NCBI GenBank assembly: GCA_029260215.1
Contig: JAJDDQ010000076.1
Coordinates: 1 to 64,000 of the forward strand
Origin: Phycisphaerae bacterium
GTDB lineage: Bacteria > Planctomycetota > Phycisphaerae > UBA1845
Direction: 5' to 3'
DNA: 64,000 nt
Below, piece after piece: positions 23,820 through 32,690 of this stretch. Under the pieces are notes generated by a model. That model was not told the origin of the DNA. It saw only the letters and a list, made by a program, of their open reading frames with translations, and did not search any database. The position numbers were made by a program, and so were the translations under genes. Numbering within the stretch: position 1 is the first letter of the stretch; each line of letters begins with the position of its first letter.

Positions 23820-24044
23820 TTACTCTTGCGGATCGATTGTGATAATCCCATCCTCGTCGCCGGATTCGTTTTGGAGCGAGCGTTCCTGTTCCCGCGCCCG
23901 GTATTGGGCTTCCAATCTGCGTTCGAGCAGCGTTGTGTCGGTGTTGATGCGAATCAGCTCATCCGAGATCAGACCCAGAAAGACAACGACCGCGCCGGCC
24001 GACATCGCACCACAAACAAGTAATTCACCAGGTCCCATCATCAT
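23820..24044 (-). CDS. Small single-helix membrane protein
   Basis: 74 residues: one N-terminal membrane helix (LLVCGAMSAGAVVVFLGLI) followed by a charged helical tail (LLERRLEAQYRAREQERSL) and an acidic end. GAGG lies just upstream of the start. It lies between the TPR-like gene and the terminator-like palindrome after lolD, so it probably has its own promoter. No family recognised. Confidence 0.5.
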   Translation of the reverse strand: MMMGPGELLVCGAMSAGAVVVFLGLISDELIRINTDTTLLERRLEAQYRAREQERSLQNESGDEDGIITIDPQE

Positions 24045-24131
24045 CCTCGCGACGACGGACCTATCGGCTCGCCAAGGCCACGAATTGACATGCAGCCGGT
24101 GGATCGGGGCGAATTCTGCACTCGAACCCGA

Positions 24132-24152
24132 AAAAGGGGTCTGACCCCTTTT
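24132..24152 (-). terminator. Palindromic intrinsic terminator after lolD
   Basis: AAAAGGGGTCTGACCCCTTTT is a near-perfect inverted repeat with six G/C-rich pairs and a T-run on each strand. It overlaps the lolD stop codon and reads as a rho-independent terminator for the lysS-lolC/E-lolD run. The same AAAAGGGGTC-GACCCCTTTT motif is common as a dispersed repeat in other bacteria, so a repeat origin is possible. Confidence 0.7.
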
Positions 24153-24828
24153 ACTGGAGTCGGCCTGCGTCCAGATGCACGCAGCGGTCTGCGCGCGCGG
24201 CGGTTTGCTCGTCGTGGGTCACCATCACGATGGATTGGCCTTGTTGGTGCAGGTTGCACAACACATCGAGGATGCCCAAACCGGTCTCCCGATCCAGGTT
24301 GCCGGTCGGCTCGTCGGCGAGCAGAAGTTCGGGGCGATTGACTAGCGCCCGGGCGATGGCCACCCGCTGACGCTCGCCGCCGGAAAGCTCGCCGGGGAGG
24401 TGTGTGAGGCGGTGCGTCAGCCCGACCAACTCCAACAATTCCAGGGCAGACTTTTTCGCCTGCGCTCGGGCAGACCGCCACCCGAAAATCGAGCTGCGCA
24501 CCATGCAGGGCATCAACACGTTTTCGAGCACGTTCAACTCAGGCAGCAGAAAGTAGAATTGAAAAATGAAACCGATGTGCTCGCAACGCAGGTTCTCTCG
24601 GCCTGCGGTCGATTGGCTGAAAACGTCCTGCCCGTCGAATCGCACGGTCCCGGCATCGGGCACATCGAGCGCCCCCAGAATGTGCAGCAGCGTGCTCTTG
24701 CCCGACCCGCTCGCACCCATGATGGCCACGAACTCACCCTTGCGCACGGTCAGGGACGCCTCACGCAAAACCTCCACCGCGTGTCGCCCCATTGTGTAGG
24801 CTTTGCGAATGTAACGCGCCTCAAGCAT
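24151..24828 (-). CDS. lolD: ABC transporter ATPase, LolD/MacB type
   Basis: 225 residues, the normal length for a LolD-type ATPase. Walker A GASGSGKS, Q-loop region FIFQFYFLLPELN, signature LSGGERQRV, Walker B LLLADEPTG and the switch histidine in VMVTHDEQTAA are all present. With the FtsX-like permease upstream it should form a mechanotransmission-type exporter for lipoproteins. GAGG lies five bases before the ATG. MITE B3 separates it from the permease gene. A MacB-like substrate cannot be excluded. Confidence 0.88.
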   Translation of the reverse strand: MLEARYIRKAYTMGRHAVEVLREASLTVRKGEFVAIMGASGSGKSTLLHILGALDVPDAGTVRFDGQDVFSQSTAGRENLRCEHIGFIFQFYFLLPELNVLENVLMPCMVRSSIFGWRSARAQAKKSALELLELVGLTHRLTHLPGELSGGERQRVAIARALVNRPELLLADEPTGNLDRETGLGILDVLCNLHQQGQSIVMVTHDEQTAARADRCVHLDAGRLQ

Positions 24829-24882
24829 GCAGCCTCGCTTCCGTCATTCCCATTGTTGCGTCAAACATCGGCTGACCTATTC

Positions 24883-25128
24883 GTAAAAATTCAGCCATGC
24901 GCAATGTCGAATGGCGACAAACACCACTTGTATCTCGTGGATGCGATAATAACCTTCTTCCTCCCCTCCTTACGAAGGAGGGGCCGGGGGAGGTTCTTTT
25001 TGCGAATCGAAGCGTTACTCCGGTCCAGACCCTCCTGTATCCCCCCTTTGCAAGGGGGGAATAGATCGTTTCCTGTCGCATGGCTGAGGCAGGTCGTGGC
25101 TTCGCATTGCACATGGCCAAAGAGTTAC
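24883..25128. mobile_element. IS66-derived MITE, family B, copy B3
   Basis: A 246-bp element, inverted relative to B1 and B2. The ends begin GTAAAAATTCAGCCATGCGC and, on the other strand, GTAACTCTTTGGCCATGTGC. The flanking direct repeats are ACCTATTC (24875-24882) and CCCTATTC (25129-25136), seven of eight matching. It carries the same two hairpin blocks (CCTCCTTACGAAGGAGG and CCCCCCTTTGCAAGGGGGG). The right duplication includes the stop codon of the permease gene. The other 50 bp or so of this gap to lolD show nothing further. Confidence 0.84.
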
Positions 25129-25130
25129 CC

Positions 25131-26684
25131 CTATTCATACCTGAGCGCATCGACAGGCCAAACGCGGGCCGCGATCCGCGCGGGGATCAAAGCGCCTCCG
25201 ACCGAGGCTATGACGGCTGCGATGCAGATTGTGATTACCTCATTGGCCTTCACGACGTTGGGGATGTTGTCGAACGTGTACACGCTCGGGCTCCACACCT
25301 GTAGATTCGGATTGATCCATATCAGGAAATCCTGAATGTCGTTGATGTACCATACGAACATCGATCCACTCGCAGCCCCGATGATCGCGCCCACAATGCC
25401 GACAGCCACGCCGAATCCGACGAAGATCATAGCCACCCCACCGGACGAAGCGCCGATGCTCTTAATCAAGCCTATGTCGCGCGTCTTCTGATACACGATC
25501 ATCCAGAAGATGCAGCCGATCAGCACGACGGCCACAAAACTGACCACGCCGAACAGCATCGTGACCAGAATTTTTTCCTTTTCGACGGCGTCGATAAATT
25601 CGCGCTGACGCTGCTCCCACGTTTCGACCAATACGGAGCCGAGTTGTTGTTGGTCATCAAAACTCAGGTCGTCACCCAGGCTGAGCATGAATTTGTCCCA
25701 CTGCGCCGCAACAAGATTCCGCCCCGCCTCAATGTCCGCTCCGTCGGCCAGTCGTACGAGGATTTGCGACGTGCGCGCCGGGGCGAATCCGCCGCTTTCC
25801 AACTCCTGCGGCGACATGGCCAACCATTCCTGCAGAAAGTCAAAGTCCACGTACACGCACATGTCGTCGATTTCGAAGACCCCGGTTCGTGAATCATCCG
25901 CCAGCCTCGTGACAGCCGTCGTCGCCCCCTCGGCGCTGAGTTTCCCCCGCCCGGTCAGTGGCAATACCGTCAAAATCAGCTTCAACCCTCGTTCAAGACG
26001 GCGAACGTACTCGCCCTTTTGGTTGCGTTCATTGATGATGCTCGCGCCCACAATCACGCCGGGCGCAAGAGCGCGTTCGTCGCCGTAGTATCCCGCTTCC
26101 ATGTCGAAAACGGACTCAAAAGTTCCCGGATGACGCTGCCCGTCCGCGATGTCCCAGCCTTCCGGGTGCTCGCTCAGGTATTTTGCGAATGCTTTCTCAT
26201 GATCCGGCGGCAACTGAGGCGGCCCGGATTCCGAAAAGCTCGCGAAGGGTTGAAGCTGCGGGCCGAGTGTTGTCGTACCAGGGTAGTACCTGTCGTAGTA
26301 GAGGCTGTTCGCGAAATCGTTGACACCCTTGTATTCGTCAAGCCGAATCCCGACCACGCGAACCGGCTTGGTGAACGAATACCCTTCGACCCGAATGATC
26401 CCGTAGTTGTAGATAACCGGCGTGGCTTCGACAACGGCGTCCGGCAGCTCGCGCCCGAGTTGGTCGATGAAATCCTGATAGTATGGGAAACCGACCAGCG
26501 ATCGATTGTCCACGACGATATCGCTCAGCAGCCCCCGCGAGCGTTCCTTCAGCGTGTCCAGAAAACCCCCCATCACGCTGATGATGATGATCTCCATGGC
26601 CACACAGAGCCAAACGCCGACCACCGCGAAGATCGCGATGCGTTTTTTGCGGAGGTAACAAAGTGTCAGGAAGAGTTTGTACAT
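25131..26684 (-). CDS. FtsX-like ABC transporter permease, LolC/LolE type
   Basis: 517 residues. One N-terminal membrane helix (AIFAVVGVWLCVAMEIIIISVMG), a large outside domain of about 320 residues, then three helices (VVSFVAVVLIGCIFWMIV; GVAVGIVGAIIGAASGSMF; EVITICIAAVIASVGGALIP). That is the classical LolC/E arrangement, somewhat longer than the usual 400 or so. It begins 7 bp after lysS and ends at the border of MITE B3, whose target duplication holds the TAG. Pairs with the ATPase downstream. Confidence 0.85.
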   Translation of the reverse strand: MYKLFLTLCYLRKKRIAIFAVVGVWLCVAMEIIIISVMGGFLDTLKERSRGLLSDIVVDNRSLVGFPYYQDFIDQLGRELPDAVVEATPVIYNYGIIRVEGYSFTKPVRVVGIRLDEYKGVNDFANSLYYDRYYPGTTTLGPQLQPFASFSESGPPQLPPDHEKAFAKYLSEHPEGWDIADGQRHPGTFESVFDMEAGYYGDERALAPGVIVGASIINERNQKGEYVRRLERGLKLILTVLPLTGRGKLSAEGATTAVTRLADDSRTGVFEIDDMCVYVDFDFLQEWLAMSPQELESGGFAPARTSQILVRLADGADIEAGRNLVAAQWDKFMLSLGDDLSFDDQQQLGSVLVETWEQRQREFIDAVEKEKILVTMLFGVVSFVAVVLIGCIFWMIVYQKTRDIGLIKSIGASSGGVAMIFVGFGVAVGIVGAIIGAASGSMFVWYINDIQDFLIWINPNLQVWSPSVYTFDNIPNVVKANEVITICIAAVIASVGGALIPARIAARVWPVDALRYE

Positions 26685-26691
26685 GCAGCCG

Positions 26692-28164
26692 TCAGACTTC
26701 CGTCGCCCGTCGCGCGCGTTGAAGCGGGAACAAAATCACGTCGCGGATGCTCTGCGAATTCGTGAGCAACATCACCAGCCGATCCAGCCCGACACCCAAC
26801 CCCCCCGCCGGCGGCATGCCGTATTCCAGGGCAAGCACGAAATCCTCGTCCATGATCGCCATCGTGTCGCCCTCGCCAGCCAACTGCTCGCGAAAGTTCG
26901 CCTCCTGAACGGCGGGGTCGTTCAACTCCGTGTAAGCGTTGCCCAACTCCATGCGATTCACGTACACCTCGAAGCGAAGGGCGATGTTTTCGTCCTCCGG
27001 GTGGCGACGGGTGAGCGGGCACAACGCGGCTGGGTAGTCGTATACGAATGTCGGCTGAACCAGATGATCCTCGACCGTCTGCTCGAACACTACGTTCACG
27101 ACAACCGCGTCGGCCATCTTCGTGTGATCGATGCCCAATTCGTCGGCCTTCTTGCGGACAGCCTGCGCGTCGGACATCGAGACGCCCGCGTGCTCCAGAA
27201 GTAGATCCCCGTATTTGCAACGTCGCCACGGGACCGAGTAGTCGATTTCGACCTCGCCGTAAGGACGTTTGAACCCCCCGCCCAGTCGCTCGATGGCCAG
27301 CGATGTCATACCCTCGACGCGCTCCATCATGACGTTGTAGTCGCCGTAGGCTTCGTACAATTCGACCATGGTGAATTCGGGGTTGTGCTTGGTGCTGATG
27401 CCCTCGTTGCGAAAGTTCCGGCTGACCTCGAACACGCGCTCCATGCCCCCGACCAGCAGCCGCTTCAGGTACAGTTCCGGGCTGATGCGCATGTACAGCT
27501 TTATGTCCAGCGCGTTGTGGTGCGTTGTGAATGGCTTGGCAGCCGCCCCGCCGTAGATCGGCTGAAGGGCTGGCGTTTCCACTTCGATGTAGTCGCACCC
27601 GATCAGGTAATCCCGCACCGCCTGAATGATAAGGCTTCGCTGACGAAACACGTCGCGGACTGGCGGGTTCGCGAACAAATCGACGTAGCGGTGTCGATAA
27701 CGCAGCTCGACATCGCTCAATCCGTGCCATTTGGAGGGCGGCGGGTGGATGGCTTTGCTGAGCATGGTGAACGTGTCGGCCCACAGCGTCAGTTCGCCGG
27801 TTTTGGTCATGCCCAGGCTGCCGTCACACCCGATGTGGTCGCCGAGATCGAGCAGCTTGATCGCGGGCCAATCGTCTCGAACATTTTTCTTGGACAAAGC
27901 GAACTGCAAATCGCCCGAGCCGTCGCGTATGGTCAGAAAAACGAGGTTGCCCATGACGCGCTGCAGCACGATTCGACCCGCGACGCGGGCACGCTCGTCT
28001 GTGCGGATGTCGCCCGCGGTCAGGTCCAAACCATCCGCCCGCTCGCGCACAGCCGCGGTGGACAAGATGTTTTCATACCGCCCGCCGTAGGGGTCGATGC
28101 CCAGATCGCGCATTTTGCCGGCTTTGCCGCGGCGTTCGTCTTTAAGCTGTTCCTCGGTGCTCAT
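26692..28164 (-). CDS. lysS: Lysyl-tRNA synthetase, class II
   Basis: 490 residues, the standard length for class II LysRS. It has an N-terminal OB-fold anticodon-binding domain (RVAGRIVLQRVMGNLVF), motif 2 (FRNEGISTKHNPEFT) and motif 3 (GLGVGLDRLVMLL). It charges tRNA-Lys. The frame continues upstream to 28446, but the ATG at 28164 (product MSTEEQLKDERR) begins the conserved protein. The coupling of lysS with lolC/E-lolD is common in bacteria outside the enterics. The 95-bp gap to the VanZ/LamG gene shows nothing clear. Confidence 0.95.
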   Translation of the reverse strand: MSTEEQLKDERRGKAGKMRDLGIDPYGGRYENILSTAAVRERADGLDLTAGDIRTDERARVAGRIVLQRVMGNLVFLTIRDGSGDLQFALSKKNVRDDWPAIKLLDLGDHIGCDGSLGMTKTGELTLWADTFTMLSKAIHPPPSKWHGLSDVELRYRHRYVDLFANPPVRDVFRQRSLIIQAVRDYLIGCDYIEVETPALQPIYGGAAAKPFTTHHNALDIKLYMRISPELYLKRLLVGGMERVFEVSRNFRNEGISTKHNPEFTMVELYEAYGDYNVMMERVEGMTSLAIERLGGGFKRPYGEVEIDYSVPWRRCKYGDLLLEHAGVSMSDAQAVRKKADELGIDHTKMADAVVVNVVFEQTVEDHLVQPTFVYDYPAALCPLTRRHPEDENIALRFEVYVNRMELGNAYTELNDPAVQEANFREQLAGEGDTMAIMDEDFVLALEYGMPPAGGLGVGLDRLVMLLTNSQSIRDVILFPLQRARRATEV

Positions 28165-28259
28165 GGATTTTCTGGTGTATAGGTTTCGCGCCAAGACCGC
28201 CCTTGCGTCGGCCCACAGCGCGATCGTATCACCGCCGCGTGCGTTGGGCAACGCAGCCG

Positions 28260-29819
28260 TCACGCGCGCTCCACGCAAAACCGGGATACAGCCGCCCAGC
28301 AGATTGTCGTGCCCACCACCAGCCAGCCGGCGTTTTCCCATACCGGTGTTGATCCCGCGACAAGCCATTGCAATATCCAACTGATTCCGACGGCCAAGAG
28401 AATCCCGGCGATCAAGCATGCGAACGCTCGCGTCCGACTCGACCAACGAAATGCCACAAACCCGATGGCGGCCAGCGGAAATGTCACAACCACGCCGGCG
28501 GCGAGGCGATAGGTGTACGCGGTCGCGTCACTCCACGTGGCTTCGCCCAGACCGGCGACGATCGGCAACGCGTTGTAACGCAGCGGTCTCGCTGCCGGGA
28601 GGCCGTCGATGAATACCCGCGCCACGCCCGGTGCGTACGTCGCGACCGCGTGCGTCCACCGACCTTCGCGTAATACGTCGAACCGGGAAAAAATTCGCGG
28701 CAGGGTTCCATTGCGCCCGGTGTGCCCGTTCCGTACGCGAAATTCCATCCCGCCCCAGCGCTGCCCTAATGTGAAGTTACGCAGGACAGGCCCGTCCGAA
28801 ATACTCACGATCCGCGCGGGGCCTATCTGTTGTAAATCGTCCGTCGAAAAGTAGATTTCGACGCTGAAGGCTCCGTGTTTCACGATGCGCTCCACCAGTT
28901 CGGTCGGCGGAGATTTCGTACGCAACAGCCTGGGCGATGAAAAATCCAACCCGTCTGTTGTAACCAGGCGATCCGTGTCACTCCCGAAAGAGGGGATCAG
29001 CTCCGATTCGCCCCAGGACGTCCATCGGCCCGACGCGTCCAGACCGAAGGCAATGCACGGTCCGGCGCCCGTTCGGTCGCCCGATTCGATCGCGGAAAAC
29101 GATCGGGACACTTCTTTGGCTGACAACGCTCGATCGTAGATCGCGACCAGGCGTAATCGCCCCAGCCAAGGCCTGTCCAGAGTCGATTCGTTCCCGATCA
29201 GAAGTGGGTAAGCGCGATCCCAGCTTTCAAGAGACTGCTGACCTGCATTGCGATTCAGCAATGCGGTCAGTCCGATAAGCGACGCGGCGAACAGCCACCG
29301 GCAGGTTCGTTCCGTGATCCACTTATCGGACCAATTCGCGACAGGCCATCGGCAGTGGACCGCTTCCCCGAACGCCAATCCCATCCCGCCGCCCAGCCAA
29401 TGGGCTGTGATGTCGAACACGTGGGCATGCCGGTCCGGTAAAAACAACTGCACGCCCTCGATGCCAAGCGTCAACAACGCAATTGCACCCGCCATCCACC
29501 ATCGACCGGTGGTTGTGCGAACACTCAAGCCCGCAGCCGCCCCGATAATGAAGAGCAAAAGACCGTGGGCAACCAAGTCACGCACAGGCCCCACCGCGTA
29601 GGGTGAAATCTCTACCAGCCGCGAAATACGCTGGGGCCAATGGATCGGTTTGCCCGCAGCGGAATAGGGCGTCAGGCTGTAGGATAGGAGGAAGACGACG
29701 CCGAAAAGGAAAACCGCCCGCGAGAGCGAAAATCGCTCTGCGCGAGGGTCGAATCCAATCGCATCGCCCGGTGGAGACTGTTGGTTCACAAAGGCCTGCG
29801 GAAATCGGAATACGGTCAA
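28260..29819 (-). CDS. VanZ-like membrane protein with inserted LamG/concanavalin-like domain
   Basis: 519 residues. The N-terminal 175 residues are VanZ-like: helices plus the signature EGVQLFLPDRHAHVFDITAH and GGGMGLAFGE. A middle region of about 220 residues resembles a LamG/concanavalin-like lectin domain (FSVEIYFSTDDLQQIGPARI, RWTHAVATYAPGVARVFIDG). The C-terminus returns to the membrane with about three helices. The LamG part should lie outside the cytoplasmic membrane and may bind glycan. The TTG start at 29819 lacks a good ribosome-binding site, so the exact N-terminus is uncertain. Last gene of the MoxR-Bat run. Confidence 0.7.
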   Translation of the reverse strand: MTVFRFPQAFVNQQSPPGDAIGFDPRAERFSLSRAVFLFGVVFLLSYSLTPYSAAGKPIHWPQRISRLVEISPYAVGPVRDLVAHGLLLFIIGAAAGLSVRTTTGRWWMAGAIALLTLGIEGVQLFLPDRHAHVFDITAHWLGGGMGLAFGEAVHCRWPVANWSDKWITERTCRWLFAASLIGLTALLNRNAGQQSLESWDRAYPLLIGNESTLDRPWLGRLRLVAIYDRALSAKEVSRSFSAIESGDRTGAGPCIAFGLDASGRWTSWGESELIPSFGSDTDRLVTTDGLDFSSPRLLRTKSPPTELVERIVKHGAFSVEIYFSTDDLQQIGPARIVSISDGPVLRNFTLGQRWGGMEFRVRNGHTGRNGTLPRIFSRFDVLREGRWTHAVATYAPGVARVFIDGLPAARPLRYNALPIVAGLGEATWSDATAYTYRLAAGVVVTFPLAAIGFVAFRWSSRTRAFACLIAGILLAVGISWILQWLVAGSTPVWENAGWLVVGTTICWAAVSRFCVERA

Positions 29820-29840
29820 GTCGAAAGCAAACGCTACGGC

Positions 29841-31058
29841 CTAGCGTATCAGACCCGGCTCGATCCAGTCAAAGCGGTCGCCGATTCCGCCCATGCGACC
29901 GAAGCCGACCTCCAGGCGAAGTCGATCCACCCCCTCGACCGAAAGGCGGATGGGGCCGATCAGCTCGCCGGGGCGAACGTGATCCCGGCTGAACCGCGTT
30001 ACATCGTCCGCTAATACCGCGACGGAAACATCGGCCAACGCGCCTGCGCAATCGTCGAGACCGAAATGCGTCACGAATTCCCGATATCGCCCGCCGATCT
30101 CGAATTCCAGCGCGCAGCGGCTGTGTACGCCGATCCCGCGCTCGAACGAGCGTCCGCCTACGCGGAGCGGGCCGCCAAGCACGTTTCTGTCAACGGCGTA
30201 GGGCCAGACGACCGAAATCATCGGCGTCTGCTCCACCGACGGTTGCAGATCGGCCAATGACGTCCACCGTCCGCCCAGAATACGCAAGCCGACCACATCG
30301 TCCGCCGGCAACCGGACCGAATGCCCGGCCAACGCCGTCGCCTTGATACCTTCACCCGCCCAATTCATCGACGTGAGCATCAGACGCGAACCGTCCACGA
30401 TATCCAGCCGCGCCCGGACACCGTCGGCAGCGGGAGCGTCACCGCCGACAATCGCGACGGCGGCTACACGATCATGCGACAATCGAGCCTGACCGTCGGG
30501 CGTTTCAAGCACAACGCCTTCGGAATCTATCTCCAGCACGATGCCCGCGAGAATGTCCCGATTCGTCAATAGAACCCGATCGTCGCCCGCCGCCTCCGCC
30601 CGGACGAATGTGCGCATCTCGCCTGGGGTGATCGCCCCCAATGACGGCGTGTTGACCCACAGGGCGACATCTTCCAGCGGCACGCGAACGAGGCCCAGGA
30701 TCGGTGACCGAAGCATCACGCGCCCGTCGGAAAACCCCACCGGTGTTCCGACGATCCTTTCCGCCTCGCGTCCGCGACCGAGTGTGGCTGTTGCGAATTC
30801 ATTGCTCGGGTGGGAATTCTCAATCTCGCGTTGCAGATAAACAACGTCTTCCGCCGGAATGCGCGTTACCGAATCTGCGGAAGTCCTGAGCACAAGCTCA
30901 TTGCTCAAGGTGAACGACTCAACATGACCACCGGCGTGCTCCCGCGCGATCGTGCGCACGGTGAACTCACCGCCGGGACAAACCGTGGCGAAAAGAGCGG
31001 CTGCGCTCCCCACGAGGGCGGCCAATCGAACCTGAGTTTGCATGGTAGTCGGTGTCAT
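29841..31058 (-). CDS. Exported protein with NPCBM-type domain
   Basis: 405 residues. An N-terminal signal peptide (VRLAALVGSAAALFATVCPGG) is followed by beta-rich repeats of unknown family. The C-terminal 140 residues form an NPCBM/NEW2-like carbohydrate-binding domain (GRSFERGIGVHSRCALEFE, then FVTHFGLDDCAG and VDRLRLEVGFG). It is probably periplasmic or on the cell surface and binds polysaccharide. The start overlaps the stop of the upstream gene as TAATG, so the two are coupled. An unusual partner for a MoxR operon. Confidence 0.8.
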   Translation of the reverse strand: MTPTTMQTQVRLAALVGSAAALFATVCPGGEFTVRTIAREHAGGHVESFTLSNELVLRTSADSVTRIPAEDVVYLQREIENSHPSNEFATATLGRGREAERIVGTPVGFSDGRVMLRSPILGLVRVPLEDVALWVNTPSLGAITPGEMRTFVRAEAAGDDRVLLTNRDILAGIVLEIDSEGVVLETPDGQARLSHDRVAAVAIVGGDAPAADGVRARLDIVDGSRLMLTSMNWAGEGIKATALAGHSVRLPADDVVGLRILGGRWTSLADLQPSVEQTPMISVVWPYAVDRNVLGGPLRVGGRSFERGIGVHSRCALEFEIGGRYREFVTHFGLDDCAGALADVSVAVLADDVTRFSRDHVRPGELIGPIRLSVEGVDRLRLEVGFGRMGGIGDRFDWIEPGLIR

Positions 31059-32074
31059 TACTTTTGAAAGATCGGCAGAAGACGATTGGGCATCTGAAGA
31101 ATGATGAGCGCCATCGCCGTCCCATATTCCTCGCCCGCCTGACCCCGCCAGGAGCCTTCGGGCGTCTGTTTGGAAATCAACTCGTCACGCACCGCCGGCC
31201 ACCACACGTCCCAATATCGTTCGCCCGCCAGGTGGACCGCCTGAGCGGCGTAGTAGTGGCCGTAGAAATAGTGCCCGACGCTTTCTTCGGTCGGCGGCTG
31301 AAACTTCATAATGAATTCTACGCCGCGCCCCATCGACTCTCCAGAATAAACTCCCGCGTATTGCAGGGCAGCCACGCAGGCGGCTGATCTTGCGAAAGCG
31401 GATGTGCCCGATGTGCTCATGTATCGAAACCCGCCGTTGGGGTTCTGGCTGTTGAGCAGGTATTCCGTCGCTTTGTCGATGACGCTTTTTTCGACAAAGA
31501 TGCCCGCATTCCGAGCCGCGCGCAGTGCCATGATCTGGCACACCGTTACCGAGACGTCGGCGTCGTTTCGCACGGGCTGATATCGCCATCCGCCTTCGTC
31601 GTTTTGCGTTGTCACGACGAGCCGAATGGCTTTGCGCAGCGTCTCGCGCACGTCGTCTCGACGAGACATTCCGCACACTTCCGCAAGAAACAGCGTCGCA
31701 AACCCATGCCCGTACATAGGCCCGTGGGACGTCTCCGCCGCCAGTAGACCGCTCTCCGAACCGTGTGCCACGACGAAATCGATGGCCCGCGCCGTCGCGC
31801 CGCCGTACTTTCCCCGGCCCGGCGTGTCTCCGTGACTCAGGAGCGCCAACCCGGCTAACCCGGTGATGCCAACGTGCCGACCGTAGTGTGAATGACTTCC
31901 GAAGGAACCGTCCTCGCCCTGATGCGCCGCCAACCAGGCCAACCCTCGCTCGATCGACTCCGAGGCGTTGATCGGTTTCGCCGCGGGCGTCGGTGCGACA
32001 TCCTCAACCGACTGTGCCAAGATAACTGTGATCGCCGAAAATAGAGCTGCTGCGAATGCGAAACGCTTTATCAT
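31058..32074 (-). CDS. Exported prenyltransferase/squalene-cyclase-fold repeat protein
   Basis: 338 residues with a signal peptide (MIKRFAFAAALFSAITVILAQ split at the A-Q border). The body is an alpha/alpha-toroid of QW-like repeats: LAWLAAHQGEDGSFG, VVTTQNDEGGWRYQ, YLLNSQNPNGGFRYM, ISKQTPEGSWRGQ. The fold is that of terpene cyclases and protein prenyltransferases, but in secreted planctomycete proteins it usually has no cyclase active site; no DxDD motif is visible here. Start overlaps the previous stop as ATGA. Role unknown. Confidence 0.85.
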   Translation of the reverse strand: MIKRFAFAAALFSAITVILAQSVEDVAPTPAAKPINASESIERGLAWLAAHQGEDGSFGSHSHYGRHVGITGLAGLALLSHGDTPGRGKYGGATARAIDFVVAHGSESGLLAAETSHGPMYGHGFATLFLAEVCGMSRRDDVRETLRKAIRLVVTTQNDEGGWRYQPVRNDADVSVTVCQIMALRAARNAGIFVEKSVIDKATEYLLNSQNPNGGFRYMSTSGTSAFARSAACVAALQYAGVYSGESMGRGVEFIMKFQPPTEESVGHYFYGHYYAAQAVHLAGERYWDVWWPAVRDELISKQTPEGSWRGQAGEEYGTAMALIILQMPNRLLPIFQK

Positions 32075-32685
32075 TGGTCACCTGTTTCATCGGCCAATGC
32101 ACGGTAGTATTGCTCAATCCATTCCCGAAACGCGGCCATCGATTGCTCGTCCGCCCCCTGCGTCATTTCCTCCCGATCGCGCGGCGGCAGGTTTCCCCAG
32201 CCGCGTCGCCACTCGCGTACCGGTCCTTGCGGGCGCTTTCGCGGTGCATTCGCGTCCGCCGAGGTCGGCTTGGCTGACTCGCCGCCTTCGCCCCCGCGAC
32301 CGCCCGGCGACCGCGCTGACTTGGCATCGGTTGACGCCGCCTCTTTCCGCTTGCGTTTGTCGCCCGACTGAGGCTGACCGTCGCCTGACGATCCGCGTCG
32401 CACAGCATCGCGAATGGCTGACTCAAGCTCTTCGATGGCCTTCTTTTGTGCGGCTTGGGTGAATTCTCCCGAGTTGAAATCGCCGAGCAACGCATCCTCC
32501 GCTTCGGTCATCCGATTCAGAATGCGGTCCATCACGTCGTCCTCGTCCGGCGAGCCGCCGAGCAGACGTTTGGCCAAGTCCTGCTCGCGGTTCCGCTTCG
32601 CGGCGTCGGGTTCGGAAGTCTGGGCTGAGACGGTCAGGCATGTTCCGAATATCACGACCGCACCCAGCGCAACAACACGCTTCAT
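32071..32685 (-). CDS. Exported charged protein of unknown function
   Basis: 204 residues. It begins MKRVVALGAVVIFGTCLTVSAQ, a clear signal peptide split here only in description, followed by a charged, low-complexity helical body (DAAKRNREQDLAKRLLGG, EDDVMDRILNRMTEAEDAL, then a Ser/Lys/Gly-rich stretch with KRKRKEAAS-like composition). It ends WRRGWGNLPPRDREEMTQG-type sequence. No known domain. The reading frame continues upstream to 33093 through two inserted repeats; that extension is discarded. Coupled (ATGA) to the next gene. DUF4175 operons often carry a small protein like this at the same place. Confidence 0.7.
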   Translation of the reverse strand: MKRVVALGAVVIFGTCLTVSAQTSEPDAAKRNREQDLAKRLLGGSPDEDDVMDRILNRMTEAEDALLGDFNSGEFTQAAQKKAIEELESAIRDAVRRGSSGDGQPQSGDKRKRKEAASTDAKSARSPGGRGGEGGESAKPTSADANAPRKRPQGPVREWRRGWGNLPPRDREEMTQGADEQSMAAFREWIEQYYRALADETGDQ

Positions 32686-32690
32686 TCGAT

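Noticed and set aside
24132..24152. The AAAAGGGGTC palindrome as a regulator binding site
   Set aside because: It overlaps the lolD stop and has a T-run on each side, so a terminator or dispersed repeat is the simpler reading.
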